A stretch of 42,019 bases of DNA from Nitrospirota bacterium (GTDB lineage: Bacteria > Nitrospirota_A > Leptospirillia > Leptospirillales > Leptospirillaceae), in the NCBI GenBank assembly GCA_021795275.1, contig JAJYPO010000001.1:1-42019 (forward strand), given 5' to 3'. This document shows, one piece after another, positions 16,965 through 24,749 of this stretch. Within the stretch, counting starts at the first letter, position 1; each line of letters opens with the position of its first letter. Below the pieces are notes generated by a model. It made no database searches. It was given only the letters and a program-made list of their open reading frames with translations, and was not told the DNA's origin. The position numbers and the translations under genes were made by a program.

Positions 16965-17669
16965 TCAGAGAAGCTGGCGGGATATTTCCCGGAAGACTTT
17001 CTGGTCAATATCAATATGGGCTTTTGTTTCCAGTTGGTTTTGCAGGGCCTCGACGGTCTCGTTTTGAAGCCGGACCCGTTCTGCGTTGGCATCAGTGATG
17101 GGAGTTCCCTGGGATTGTGGAGGGGGGTTTCCGATCGTCTGGGAAGCGCGCACAAAAAGCTGAGCCCTCTGCACAAGGACATCCATTCGGACGGATTCCT
17201 CAAAACTCTCTGCCGTCTGATGGGTCTCCTTGAGAAAAGCCACATAGGCTTCCTTCGAGAAGACCGGCGGGGTCCCCACCTGAAAAAAAGGAATGCGGGC
17301 AATTTCCTGAATAACGGTCTGGTCGGAGACCTGGATCCCCAGATCCCGGCCTTCGTCGATCCAGAGCTGCCGATAGATCATATTCCGGAGGACCAGACCA
17401 GGGAAATTGAGATCCTTAAGGATCTTGGCCCCCAAGTCCCCCCGAAGGAGGCGTTTGTAGTTGTCCTTCATGATCAGGTAGTCCCGAGAATAGTCATCAA
17501 CCTTTATCGGAACCCCGTCCACCTTGGCAATGACATCAGACTTCGAAGACCGGCTGGCGGAAAATCCCCACCATCCCATTGAAAGGACGAAGACTCCTCC
17601 GATCAGAACCATGAGTGCCCCGATCACCTTTGGACGCTCGACGGCCTCTTTCCGGATCCATTCAAGCAT
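16965..17669 (-). CDS. Membrane-anchored SurA/PpiD N-terminal-like protein lacking a PPIase domain
   Basis: The 234 residues start with a short cytoplasmic part, then one membrane segment near 18-40 (VIGALMVLIGGVFVLSMGWWGF) and a periplasmic region. That region begins with VIAKVDGVPIKVDDYSRDYL, the hallmark of SurA/PpiD N-domains. Helices LVLRNMIYRQLWIDEGRDLGIQVSDQTVIQEIARIPFF (two pieces) match the chaperone module. No parvulin domain follows, so it is a chaperone-like fragment of the PpiD type or a natural short form, and peptidyl-prolyl activity is not expected. The ATG at 17669 has GGTGGGG upstream; an earlier ATG 33 bases up was not preferred. It heads the gcv operon, an unusual partner. 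Confidence 0.72.
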   Translation of the reverse strand: MLEWIRKEAVERPKVIGALMVLIGGVFVLSMGWWGFSASRSSKSDVIAKVDGVPIKVDDYSRDYLIMKDNYKRLLRGDLGAKILKDLNFPGLVLRNMIYRQLWIDEGRDLGIQVSDQTVIQEIARIPFFQVGTPPVFSKEAYVAFLKETHQTAESFEESVRMDVLVQRAQLFVRASQTIGNPPPQSQGTPITDANAERVRLQNETVEALQNQLETKAHIDIDQKVFREISRQLL

Positions 17670-17755
17670 GCAACCCCACCCTTCACACGTTGCGGCGTCC
17701 ACATTCAGGAGGTCGCCGCGGGTCTTTTAACCCTTTGCTCTCATTTGACCGGAGT

Positions 17756-17784
17756 ATTCTAAACGTTTCCAAAATGGATCTCAA
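17756..17784 (-). promoter_or_regulatory. sigma70-type promoter of the gcv operon
   Basis: On the minus strand TTGAGA (17784-17779) and TAGAAT (17761-17756) are separated by exactly 17 bases in an AT-rich stretch. The predicted start is near 17748, about 80 bases before the SurA-like ATG. No glycine riboswitch fold was recognised in the leader, though this was judged by eye only. Confidence 0.6.
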
Positions 17785-17908
17785 ATCAAAAAAAATGCAC
17801 CACTATTTTTTTGTCATTTTCATTTTTCTCTTTTGAAGCCTCCATAAAGGCTATCATTCATTTGAGAAAAATTCGGGAGAAGGAGGAGGAAGTCCGGGAA
17901 GATTTGTA

Positions 17909-17944
17909 GAGGCGGATTTTCCTGGAACACCGGAAAACCGCCTC
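17909..17944 (-). terminator. Strong hairpin after the globin gene
   Basis: GAGGCGG-A-TTTTCC (17909-17922) and GGAAAACCGCCTC (17932-17944) pair over 13 bases with one bulged base and a 9-base loop. It is about 20 bases past the globin stop on the minus strand. A proper T tract is missing (only scattered T), so termination is likely but possibly incomplete. Confidence 0.55.
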
Positions 17945-17962
17945 TCGTTGCAACAGGAGAAC

Positions 17963-18421
17963 CTAACGGGTAGGAGTCCCTTCCGGGGAAAGGGGCTTGT
18001 AGCGTGCCGGATCCATGGAACGGGCCGCCGCTTCCGTCATAACCTTGGCTGCAAGATTGTAAGCTTCGCTCCAGGTGGCAGATACCTCCGGGGTCCAGGA
18101 AGATCCCAGAAAATGCTCGAGGGTTTTCATAAGACTGACTCCTACGGCATCATACTGTTCAGGACGGGTATCGTACTTGATGTGCCCTTCCCCCAATCGT
18201 TCAAGATAGGGGACCAGTGCCGCGGGATTGTCAATGTTTGTGGAGATGTAGACCAGGGAATTGAAGAGTCTTTCCTTCTGGGTTGTCATCGTCTCGGGAA
18301 ACATTTTACGGACTTCCGGAAAATGAGAGAACAGGTAATCGTAAAAATAGGATGTGACCTGTGTTCCCAAACCCTTGATTGCTGCCCCATGGGCCTTGAT
18401 TAACTCCGTGTTGATCGCCAT
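17963..18421 (-). CDS. Single-domain bacterial haemoglobin (VHb-like globin)
   Basis: The 152-residue globin is related to the Vitreoscilla haemoglobin and flavohaemoglobin globin domains. Key positions are visible: Tyr B10 = Y27 in SYFYDYLF, Phe CD1 = F41 in EVRKMFPE, Gln E7 = Q48 and proximal His F8 = H80 in LGEGHIKYDTRPEQY. Y-Q distal residues suit tight oxygen or NO binding. No FAD or NAD domain follows, so any NO dioxygenase activity needs an outside reductase. The ATG at 18421 after AGGAG is chosen; a longer frame adds 35 unrelated residues. The gene has its own promoter region with an FNR/CRP-type site, a leader hairpin and a downstream hairpin, so it is probably monocistronic. Confidence 0.9.
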   Translation of the reverse strand: MAINTELIKAHGAAIKGLGTQVTSYFYDYLFSHFPEVRKMFPETMTTQKERLFNSLVYISTNIDNPAALVPYLERLGEGHIKYDTRPEQYDAVGVSLMKTLEHFLGSSWTPEVSATWSEAYNLAAKVMTEAAARSMDPARYKPLSPEGTPTR

Positions 18422-18464
18422 GCGCCTCGGCTCCTTTTTTGTCGGAAGGTCTCTAAATGGATTA

Positions 18465-18504
18465 CGGCAAGTCGGACTTTTCTCTCCAGCCCTCAGACTT
18501 GCCG
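18465..18504 (-). promoter_or_regulatory. Leader hairpin of the globin mRNA
   Basis: CGGCAAGTC (18465-18473) and GACTTGCCG (18496-18504) are perfect 9-base arms around a 22-base loop. With the predicted start near 18506 the stem would begin two bases from the mRNA 5' end, which would protect the transcript or control translation. The inner part AAGTCGGACTT is itself a small palindrome. Function is inferred. Confidence 0.5.
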
Positions 18505-18512
18505 ACGTCACA

Positions 18513-18554
18513 AGGGTACCAGACACCTCTTCGCATGAATATGATCCAGATCAT
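18513..18554 (-). promoter_or_regulatory. FNR/CRP-type promoter of the globin gene
   Basis: The perfect palindrome ATGATCCAGATCAT (18541-18554) contains TGAT-N4-ATCA, the core of FNR/CRP/DNR sites. On the minus strand a -10-like TACCCT preceded by TGG (extended -10) lies at 18518-18513. The spacing is 22 bases from the palindrome, exactly that of a class II activator site centred at -41.5. The predicted start is near 18506, 85 bases upstream of the globin ATG. The site also lies 25 bases past the stop of the barrel gene. Confidence 0.6.
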
Positions 18555-18578
18555 AAGCCCTGGCGCCATGACAATCAA

Positions 18579-19133
18579 TCAAAAGAAACTGATTCCGAGA
18601 CCTGCTGTCACGAATTCCCAAGGGGTCGCCATCGTTCCGACTCCGTCTTCACGGAACCGGACATCAAGGAAAAACTGTCTCCGGTCCGACAGTAATGTAT
18701 TGAGCTGGAGTCCGGCATCGAAATACGTGTTGTCCACCCCGTTGTTCAGAACCTGGCCAAAATCCCCCACAAGATCAAGAGACCCCAGGGACCCGGACAA
18801 CAGGTTCACCATCAGGCCGGAGTAAAAAGGCAAAATATTTTGGGGAAGAGGACCGGTCGACTTTGAGTTGTTGAAATAGTCAGCCCCGAGGCGCACTCCG
18901 AATCCGGGGGATATCCAGTACTGAATCGACACCCCTCCTCCGTAAAACAATGTTCCGGTGGCACCGGGGGTGTTGAGATCATCCATCCCCTCCACTTCCG
19001 CGGAGAAACCCAGCTGGTTGCTTCCTCCCGGACTGGCCCATGCCTTGGCCCCGCTCCCGAAAACAAGGCCTGACAAAACAAGAACCGACATTGCGAACCC
19101 GAATAATTTTGTTTTGAAGAATGGCTTCATCAT
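18579..19133 (-). CDS. Small outer-membrane beta-barrel protein
   Basis: The 184 residues begin with a signal peptide (MMKPFFKTKLFGFAMSVLVLS..., cleavage expected after AKAWA). Alternating strands typical of a small barrel follow (GATGTLFYGGGVSIQYWISP, GVRLGADYF, SGLMVNLLSG). It ends in a phenylalanine (GLGISFF), the usual sorting signal for BamA. The length suits an eight-stranded barrel of OmpX/OmpW or surface-antigen type; no named family is certain. The tandem ATGs at 19133 and 19130 follow GGGAG. It is divergent from the binding-protein cluster at 19305. Its substrate or role is unknown. Confidence 0.7.
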   Translation of the reverse strand: MMKPFFKTKLFGFAMSVLVLSGLVFGSGAKAWASPGGSNQLGFSAEVEGMDDLNTPGATGTLFYGGGVSIQYWISPGFGVRLGADYFNNSKSTGPLPQNILPFYSGLMVNLLSGSLGSLDLVGDFGQVLNNGVDNTYFDAGLQLNTLLSDRRQFFLDVRFREDGVGTMATPWEFVTAGLGISFF

Positions 19134-19304
19134 GGCTTCCGCTCCCTTGATTAAAACCCACCGACCGCGACAATCTTTGTCATTTGGATTCCTTTTCCGT
19201 TCCATAAGAAACAATGTCTTTATCGGACAAAGACCCGGGTTACAATAGGGTCGCAGAAGAAATTCCAACGGAGGCATTTTGTCCACCGATCCAAGGAGAC
19301 ATCA

Positions 19305-20291
19305 ATGGCTGGTTCCCTCAAGCATTTCAACTTCAGGAGAATGGCAATGTCGGGTCTGGTGATCGTCGGGGCCCTTCTCTCGGCCGTTTCGAATGGGTTC
19401 GCCGGGTCTTTCTCCCAGGAGAGCGATTATTCAAATCACGCTCCCTGGAACAGATCCAAACCCGTCGGCGTCCCATTCACCGTCTATGGCGTTGACAATG
19501 TTCCCGACCTCCACGGCGATCCCATTCACGCTGATCTTGTCCTTTTTGTGGGGGGGAACCAGTTCATGGTCATGCCCAGACTCATTTCAGCCTTCAAAAG
19601 GAACCATCCATCCATCCGGCATGTCTATTACGAAACCCTTCCCCCAGGAATTCTCGCCCGCCAGATTGTCTCTGGCGGATTGACCGTGGGCAATCTCCAT
19701 CTTCGGATTCCCCCAGACATTTACGAGAGCGGCAAGAAACGGATGGATTCGATGGTCCGCAAGGGTCTTGTATTGGCAAAAACTGTGACTCCCTATGCCC
19801 AGAACAAACTCGGAATCATGGTCCGGGCAGGAAATCCCAAAAACATTCACTCTCTCAAGGATCTCGCAAGGCCCGACATTCGGCTTTCCCTTCCGAACCC
19901 GAAATGGGAGGGAATCGGAAATCAGATCAGACTTTCTCTCCTGAAGGCGGGAGGCAAGGGACTGGTCAGGGATATTTTTGTATCAAAAAGAAAGGCAGGC
20001 TCCACCTATTTGACGCATATCCATCATCGGGAAACGGCGGTCCGGATCCTTGATGGCAAATCTGACGCAGGGATTACCTGGATTTCCGAAGTTCTTTTCC
20101 AGAAATCCCTGCACCATCCAATTACGCTCGTGCGAATTCCCGATAACCAAAATACAGAAGCCACCTATGTGGCAGCCGAAGTGGCCCGGGCCCCTCATGA
20201 GCGAGCTGCCCTGGCCTGGCTTGCCTTCCTGAAATCCCCCGGGGCGGCCAAGATCTACCGTCGTTTCGGATTCACTGCTCCACCCAGATGA
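19305..20291 (+). CDS. Orphan periplasmic substrate-binding protein
   Basis: The 328-residue secreted protein has a signal peptide (residues 1-34, ending NGFAG). It is followed by a type II binding-protein fold beginning LVLFVGGNQFMVMPRLISAFKRNHP and including GKSDAGITWISEVLFQ and a C-terminal AALAWLAFLKSPGAAKIYRRFGF. These parts recall ModA-like (molybdate/oxyanion or general) solute-binding proteins. No ABC permease or ATPase is adjacent, so it may sense or chaperone rather than import. The ATG follows AAGGAG at 7 bases; a good -10 TACAAT lies at 19241-19246. It is followed at 20336 by an unknown secreted protein and then a rhodanese, which suggests a shared, uncharacterised function. Confidence 0.78.
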   Translation: MAGSLKHFNFRRMAMSGLVIVGALLSAVSNGFAGSFSQESDYSNHAPWNRSKPVGVPFTVYGVDNVPDLHGDPIHADLVLFVGGNQFMVMPRLISAFKRNHPSIRHVYYETLPPGILARQIVSGGLTVGNLHLRIPPDIYESGKKRMDSMVRKGLVLAKTVTPYAQNKLGIMVRAGNPKNIHSLKDLARPDIRLSLPNPKWEGIGNQIRLSLLKAGGKGLVRDIFVSKRKAGSTYLTHIHHRETAVRILDGKSDAGITWISEVLFQKSLHHPITLVRIPDNQNTEATYVAAEVARAPHERAALAWLAFLKSPGAAKIYRRFGFTAPPR

Positions 20292-20335
20292 GGACCAGAA
20301 AGTCACCAGAATCCAACCATTTCTCAGGAGGATGC

Positions 20336-21754
20336 ATGAGAGTTTCTGCCGGCAATTCCATGGAAAAACTTAGGTCTTTCCGGTCAACACTTACACTCCT
20401 TCCCTTATTGGCGGCTCTTCTGCCCCCACTTTTGATCCCGGAAAGCGCCCGTGCTGCGAATCCGATACTTCCTCCCTTTCCTCCCGGTCTTTTTTATCCG
20501 GTCGACAACGGAAAGGCACCCACCATGCCCGGAGCCACACTGGTCCCGGTCAAGCCGGTCTTCGACCTGTCCGGCCTTCCCGGCTGGATCCAGGGGAGGA
20601 AAACCCCCAACTCCATGAAAGTCACCATCCCAAAGTACGAAATGCTGGTGATCCGGGGATCCGTCATCAGGCAAAACACCGTCGTCATTCCTCCGGGCGG
20701 ACTTTATTTCGACGCCTCTCCGGCCCGGGGAGAATTGCCTATGACAGGGTCTAGTGACTACTTTCTCGGAAAAAGATACTACTTTGTGGATTACGACGCC
20801 CGGATCCATGTCATGAAGAATGCTTCCGTCCGTTCGGCACAGATGACAATCGTTGGAAACCATCTCTATACGATGCTGCTTCCCCCCGTGGCGAAGGTCG
20901 TCCCTGACCCGGTTGTGAACTGGCGGACATTCGATGGAGTCTCCATCCGTCCGTGGGCCTTCTCGGAACGATGGGAAAAACCGTCCCCTGGCCGCCCTGA
21001 CCAGAGACCGATGACCTACCTTCAGGGGGTCATCGGACACGCGGACAAGAACGGGGTGACCTTCACCTCCCTGACCGGAACGTCGATCCACAGTGAATGG
21101 TGGGCCAAGAGACTTCTATTCGAAGGGGTCGCAAAGGCGGGGCAAACATTTGGGACCGGAGATGACGCAGTTGTCATCACCCGGATCGACCAGGAGCATT
21201 CCCGGGTGACACTCTCCTTTCTCCATAAGGGTCGCAGGATAGCCTCCCGGACACTTGTGGCCAGGAACAGCCCGACCCTCCCAGAGAATCCGGTGCTGAG
21301 GAGGAAAATGACCGCGATCCATGACGCGATGGCCGTGGTTCTCTGGCCACACGATGCGGTTCGACGAGGATCGGTCCACCTCTGGGTCTACGCAGGCGTG
21401 GAAGAATGGAAAACCAACAAGCAGAATTTTGGCCTTACGGACATGGCCTACTTTCCCATCGCCTGTCCTATCGCGCATCATATCGGAGGGATGATTTACA
21501 ACACTCGTCCCCTGGTCCTTTCCCCCGGGACAACGACTCCTCTATTTGGAGGCTATGCCCGGATCAAGGTTGTTTCCATCAGGGGATCCGAAGTAAAATT
21601 TATGTTGGAAACAAAGCATGGCAAAACACCGGTCTTTTCAAAAACGGGAAACATCGATGCCGTCATCGGAGCCGGACGGGCAGCACACGGAATTCTTTCC
21701 ACGCTCGACACAACCGATCTCGCTCTGGATAAGGATCTATCCGTAACAAAATAG
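20336..21754 (+). CDS. Secreted protein of unknown function
   Basis: The 472-residue protein is not recognised. It has a signal peptide (about 1-42, with a hydrophobic core LTLLPLLAALLPPLLI and AxA cleavage near ESARAA). The mature part is rich in Pro, Gly and aromatic residues and looks beta-rich, with segments such as MLVIRGSVIRQNTVVIPPGG and LFGGYARIKVVSIRG. The only cysteine in the mature part lies in PIACPIAHHIGG, near two histidines. There is no CxxCH haem motif and no membrane segment after the signal. The start at 20336 is chosen because AGGAGG lies just upstream; the longer frame starts inside the previous gene. It is 44 bases after the binding-protein gene and 59 before the rhodanese. 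Confidence 0.75.
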   Translation: MRVSAGNSMEKLRSFRSTLTLLPLLAALLPPLLIPESARAANPILPPFPPGLFYPVDNGKAPTMPGATLVPVKPVFDLSGLPGWIQGRKTPNSMKVTIPKYEMLVIRGSVIRQNTVVIPPGGLYFDASPARGELPMTGSSDYFLGKRYYFVDYDARIHVMKNASVRSAQMTIVGNHLYTMLLPPVAKVVPDPVVNWRTFDGVSIRPWAFSERWEKPSPGRPDQRPMTYLQGVIGHADKNGVTFTSLTGTSIHSEWWAKRLLFEGVAKAGQTFGTGDDAVVITRIDQEHSRVTLSFLHKGRRIASRTLVARNSPTLPENPVLRRKMTAIHDAMAVVLWPHDAVRRGSVHLWVYAGVEEWKTNKQNFGLTDMAYFPIACPIAHHIGGMIYNTRPLVLSPGTTTPLFGGYARIKVVSIRGSEVKFMLETKHGKTPVFSKTGNIDAVIGAGRAAHGILSTLDTTDLALDKDLSVTK

Positions 21755-21813
21755 CAGGAATTGCGGCAGGACGGATCCGTCCTCCTGCCGCCTCCTCATT
21801 GGAGGTCAACATC

Positions 21814-22158
21814 ATGTTTGGACTCTTTTCAGGAAACAAGGATCTCCAGCTCCATCCGTCCGAACTCAAGGACCGCATCGAGAATGGCGACGATCTTGTG
21901 ATCCTTGATGTCAGGGAAAACTGGGAGCATTCACGTGTCAGAATTCCCAACGCCATTCATATTCCCCTTGCCCAGCTTCCCCAGAAACTCGCCCAGATAG
22001 ACAAAGACAAGGATGTGGTCGTTTACTGCCATCATGGGGTTCGAAGCCTTCAGGCCTGTCATTTCCTGAAGAAAAACGGATTTGAAAAGGTCAAGAACCT
22101 CCACGGAGGAATCGATGCCTACGCCCTTCACGCTGACAGATCCCTTCCCCGATACTGA
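21814..22158 (+). CDS. Single-domain rhodanese-like sulfurtransferase
   Basis: The 114-residue rhodanese has the domain from about 14 to 108: LVILDVRENWEHSRVRIPNAIHIPLAQL and the active loop CHHGVRS with catalytic C72, then GFEKVKNLHGGIDAY. The six-residue loop after Cys is of the sulfur-acting type. There is no signal peptide, so it is cytosolic, unlike the two exported products before it. The ATG at 21814 follows GGAGG at 8 bases; an upstream TTG in the frame lies on that ribosome site and was rejected. It is the last gene of the cluster. Confidence 0.88.
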   Translation: MFGLFSGNKDLQLHPSELKDRIENGDDLVILDVRENWEHSRVRIPNAIHIPLAQLPQKLAQIDKDKDVVVYCHHGVRSLQACHFLKKNGFEKVKNLHGGIDAYALHADRSLPRY

Positions 22159-22260
22159 CAATGTCTCATGTTTGATATATTCTAACGTTATTTAAACCCT
22201 GCCTGAAAAGAGATTCTGAAATCCTTTTCTGCCAAGTTCCCTGATCGACCCCCCAAAAAT

Positions 22261-22294
22261 AGAGAGGGGATCACCAAGCGGTGATCCCCTCTCT
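22261..22294 (-). terminator. Intrinsic terminator for the 22327 gene, possibly bidirectional
   Basis: AGAGAGGGGATCACC and GGTGATCCCCTCTCT form a perfect 15-base stem with loop AAGC. On the minus strand it is followed by ATTTTTGG, so it is a good terminator for the methyltransferase and small-gene unit. On the plus strand, after the rhodanese gene, only TCATTCT follows, so it may also slow that transcript. Confidence 0.85.
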
Positions 22295-22326
22295 TCATTC
22301 TATGAAACGTCCACCTTGGAAATGAA

Positions 22327-22626
22327 TCAATGACCGGTCAAACTCGTCCCTGACGTCCGGTCATCCCCGGGAATGCCCAGAAATTTCGGAGGAGCCGACA
22401 ATCCCGCCATCGTTGGCAGACGGGTCAGGACATATTCATTCGGAACGTGGGAGAGGTTCTCTTCCCGAACCCGCATGCGGGCGTTCTCCGGGGGAATGAT
22501 GACATCGTATTCGTTGGCTTTCCAGTAGCCACGGGTCCGGCTCTCCACAAGTCCGATCTGATTTGTAATGGTCACCAAAACGGTTTCCCCGATTTCATAG
22601 GCAAAGGCGATTGGGCGATGCTCCAT
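22327..22626 (-). CDS. Small protein of unknown function
   Basis: The 99-residue soluble protein is not recognised. The N-terminal half has short beta-like segments (AYEIGETVLVTITNQIGLVESR, NEYDVIIPPEN), possibly an SH3-like or PRC-like barrel; the C-terminus is Pro/Gly-rich and likely flexible. It has no cysteine and no membrane segment. The ATG at 22626 follows AGGAGG at 8 bases, and the strong terminator at 22261-22294 lies downstream, so the gene is real. It is 37 bases after the methyltransferase gene on the same strand. Confidence 0.7.
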   Translation of the reverse strand: MEHRPIAFAYEIGETVLVTITNQIGLVESRTRGYWKANEYDVIIPPENARMRVREENLSHVPNEYVLTRLPTMAGLSAPPKFLGIPGDDRTSGTSLTGH

Positions 22627-22663
22627 AGATTTGTCCTCCTGGCTGATCCATTAGCAGGTTCAA

Positions 22664-23326
22664 TTATGGGTTCGAGCGGATCATCCGATAGAGGGCGATC
22701 CGGTAATGATCCCTTTCTCCCGGAGATTCCGTCCCTGAAGACAGAAGGGTAAACTCCTTTCCCAAGAGGGAGGGAAGGTCCCCTTTCCGGAAGAAGACGT
22801 CATGATGTCCCCGGTGTGTCACATAATCCCGGCGTCGTACCTCCCCGGGAAAATGCCGGAAATGTTCTGAAAAGAGGCCGAGACCGGCCAGACCTTCCGG
22901 CTTCAGAAGCCCGGATATCCAACGGGGGTAAATTTTTCTTTCAGGCCTCCGGAGATGGTGGTAGACTCCAAAATCAAAAACAACATCGAAGGTCCCCGAA
23001 CGAAAAGGCATCCGAAAGAGATCTCCCTGGACAAAATGAGCCCTGGGACCTTTTCCCGGGGCTGTCTTTTTCCGGGCCACCAAAAGAGGGTCGAAAACCA
23101 GATCCATGGCCACCACCCTCCAGCCCCTTTCCAGGAATGGAGAAAGATTCCGGCCTTCGCCTGAACCAATTTCCAGAACGGTGCCGGAAGACATTCCGGA
23201 AGTGGCCTCAAGAATGAGTTGGACAAGTCCGGAAGCCCCCTCCCGGGGCCACCCGATTTTCCCGGTTTTATAGGCCTCTTCAAAAAACTGTTTCTGGCGA
23301 TCATACACCGTCCGGTCGGTTTCCAT
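22664..23326 (-). CDS. Class I SAM-dependent methyltransferase
   Basis: The 220-residue Rossmann-fold methyltransferase has motif I VLEIGSGEGRNLSPF (SAM glycine loop), an acidic residue in VVAMDLVFD (motif II), and motif IV-like FDVVFDFGVYHHLRRPER. This pattern is of the UbiE/tellurite-resistance (TehB-like) general type. The substrate cannot be told. The ATG at 23326 with GAGG at 9 bases was preferred over the TTG at 23329. It is divergent from the degenerate GGDEF gene, with about 96 bases between, and co-directional with the small gene at 22327. Confidence 0.85.
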   Translation of the reverse strand: METDRTVYDRQKQFFEEAYKTGKIGWPREGASGLVQLILEATSGMSSGTVLEIGSGEGRNLSPFLERGWRVVAMDLVFDPLLVARKKTAPGKGPRAHFVQGDLFRMPFRSGTFDVVFDFGVYHHLRRPERKIYPRWISGLLKPEGLAGLGLFSEHFRHFPGEVRRRDYVTHRGHHDVFFRKGDLPSLLGKEFTLLSSGTESPGERDHYRIALYRMIRSNP

Positions 23327-23422
23327 CAATGGGTTCCTCGTGCTAGATTAGAAATGGTTCCTTTGCCGGTGAATCAAGGGAACCGGGGAGCCGTATCTTT
23401 TTACAGGGGACAGCCGTTACCG

Positions 23423-24733
23423 ATGGATCTTTTGATCAGACCCTCGCTTTTCAGCACTGATCGGGCCCTTCTGGAAATCGACACACTCCTGGCCGGATCC
23501 GGTCTTTCCTTTGCGCTATTCCTCTCAAAGGATCATATCATTCTTGCCAATTCCGATTTCGTAAAACGTTGGGACCTTGTCAGGGCAAGATTTCCCAGAT
23601 ACGCACTATCGGATTATGCCAACCAGAACGCCCTTTCACTTTCCGGAGAAACAAGAGGACGTTTCTGGAACTGGATTTCGGAGCCATCGTCCCGACCTTC
23701 CCTGATCGAGCTTCCGGATCCGCACTCCGGCCTCCGAAGGTTCATCATCAGAGTTCCCACTGAAAAGGATACCGCTGAAGATCCTCTCTTCCTTGAAAAG
23801 GTCACCGAAAATCTCCAGGAAAGCGAGAAAGAGGGGTTGATCCTCCTGGGCCGACGCTTGCGAAATCTCTCCAGAACGATCATCCGGAGTGTCAGCGACG
23901 AACTTCTTCTCGAAAACTTTTTCAGGGATGAACTTTCCGGTGAACCTGAATACCAGATGGCCCAGATCTACCTTGCCAAGGAGGCCGCCTGGTCACCTTC
24001 CTCCGGATTCTGGAGAATTCGCAGCAGTCCCGAAGGGCAGAAAAAACGGATATCGGAGTCACTTTCGGCGGAAGAGTCCGGATCGATTTTACCCTTCCGG
24101 CGCATTCTCTTTGCCAAAAACACGGGCGGAGGTTACTGGGCCGACTTTCCGCTTCTCTCCAACCAGGCATTCTTCGGAAAGGTGCGTCTCTTTCGCTCAG
24201 AGTCTCGAAAAAAGGAACTTCCCGGACTCAGCTCCTTTCAGCCGAAAGCCCAAAGCCTTTCGCGAAGGCTTTTTGAAATTCGAAAAAATCTCGGAGATCT
24301 GAACCCTGCGGCAAGAGAGCCTGAATCCGGTTTTCTCGACCGCCGCGATGCCCTTCTTCACATCGAGGCTCTGATAGCGGAACAACGGATCACGGGAACG
24401 GGATTCGGTCTGGTCGGGATCAGGGCGAATATCCCGAACCACAAGTCCCTCATGATCAAGGTCAGGAGCATCCTTCGATTCTACGACGAAATTGCCCACA
24501 TGACTCCCCGGGAGTATCTGTTGATCCTCCCGGCCATGAACCCTGACAGTGCGGAAAATGTCATGGAACGGGTCCGTGACATTCTCCTAGGGATGAACCG
24601 GGACCAGGCCCCCCAAGTCACTTTCGGCTGGCTTTCCTATCCGGAAACCGGAAAAGGTCCCATGAATCTTGTCCGGAGTGTTTTTGCCCGGGAAGAATCC
24701 CAGCCCTTGCAAAACAACCGTCCCACGGAATGA
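23423..24733 (+). CDS. Protein with degenerate GGDEF-like C-terminal domain
   Basis: The 436-residue soluble protein is large and mostly unassigned in its first 300 residues (charged, helical, possibly a GAF-like or PAS-like part). From about residue 325 the pattern is that of a GGDEF domain: RFYDEIAHMTPREYLLILPAMN, then VMERVRDILLGM and VTFGWLSYPETG. The GG(D/E)EF signature reads MTPRE (about 360-364), so cyclase activity is not expected; it may bind GTP or c-di-GMP or be a relic. The start is uncertain: ATG at 23423 is used because AGGGGA lies about 12 bases upstream; an ATG at 23354 would add 23 residues. A 51-residue membrane peptide follows 16 bases downstream. Confidence 0.65.
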   Translation: MDLLIRPSLFSTDRALLEIDTLLAGSGLSFALFLSKDHIILANSDFVKRWDLVRARFPRYALSDYANQNALSLSGETRGRFWNWISEPSSRPSLIELPDPHSGLRRFIIRVPTEKDTAEDPLFLEKVTENLQESEKEGLILLGRRLRNLSRTIIRSVSDELLLENFFRDELSGEPEYQMAQIYLAKEAAWSPSSGFWRIRSSPEGQKKRISESLSAEESGSILPFRRILFAKNTGGGYWADFPLLSNQAFFGKVRLFRSESRKKELPGLSSFQPKAQSLSRRLFEIRKNLGDLNPAAREPESGFLDRRDALLHIEALIAEQRITGTGFGLVGIRANIPNHKSLMIKVRSILRFYDEIAHMTPREYLLILPAMNPDSAENVMERVRDILLGMNRDQAPQVTFGWLSYPETGKGPMNLVRSVFAREESQPLQNNRPTE

Positions 24734-24749
24734 CCTGCCAGGAGGACAC

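Noticed and set aside
17670..17755. Glycine riboswitch before the gcv operon
   Set aside because: The leader of about 80 bases is too short for the usual tandem aptamers and no conserved core was recognised.
20405..21091. Minus-strand 228-codon frame inside the secreted-protein gene
   Set aside because: The plus-strand frame has a ribosome site, signal peptide and operon context; this one has none.
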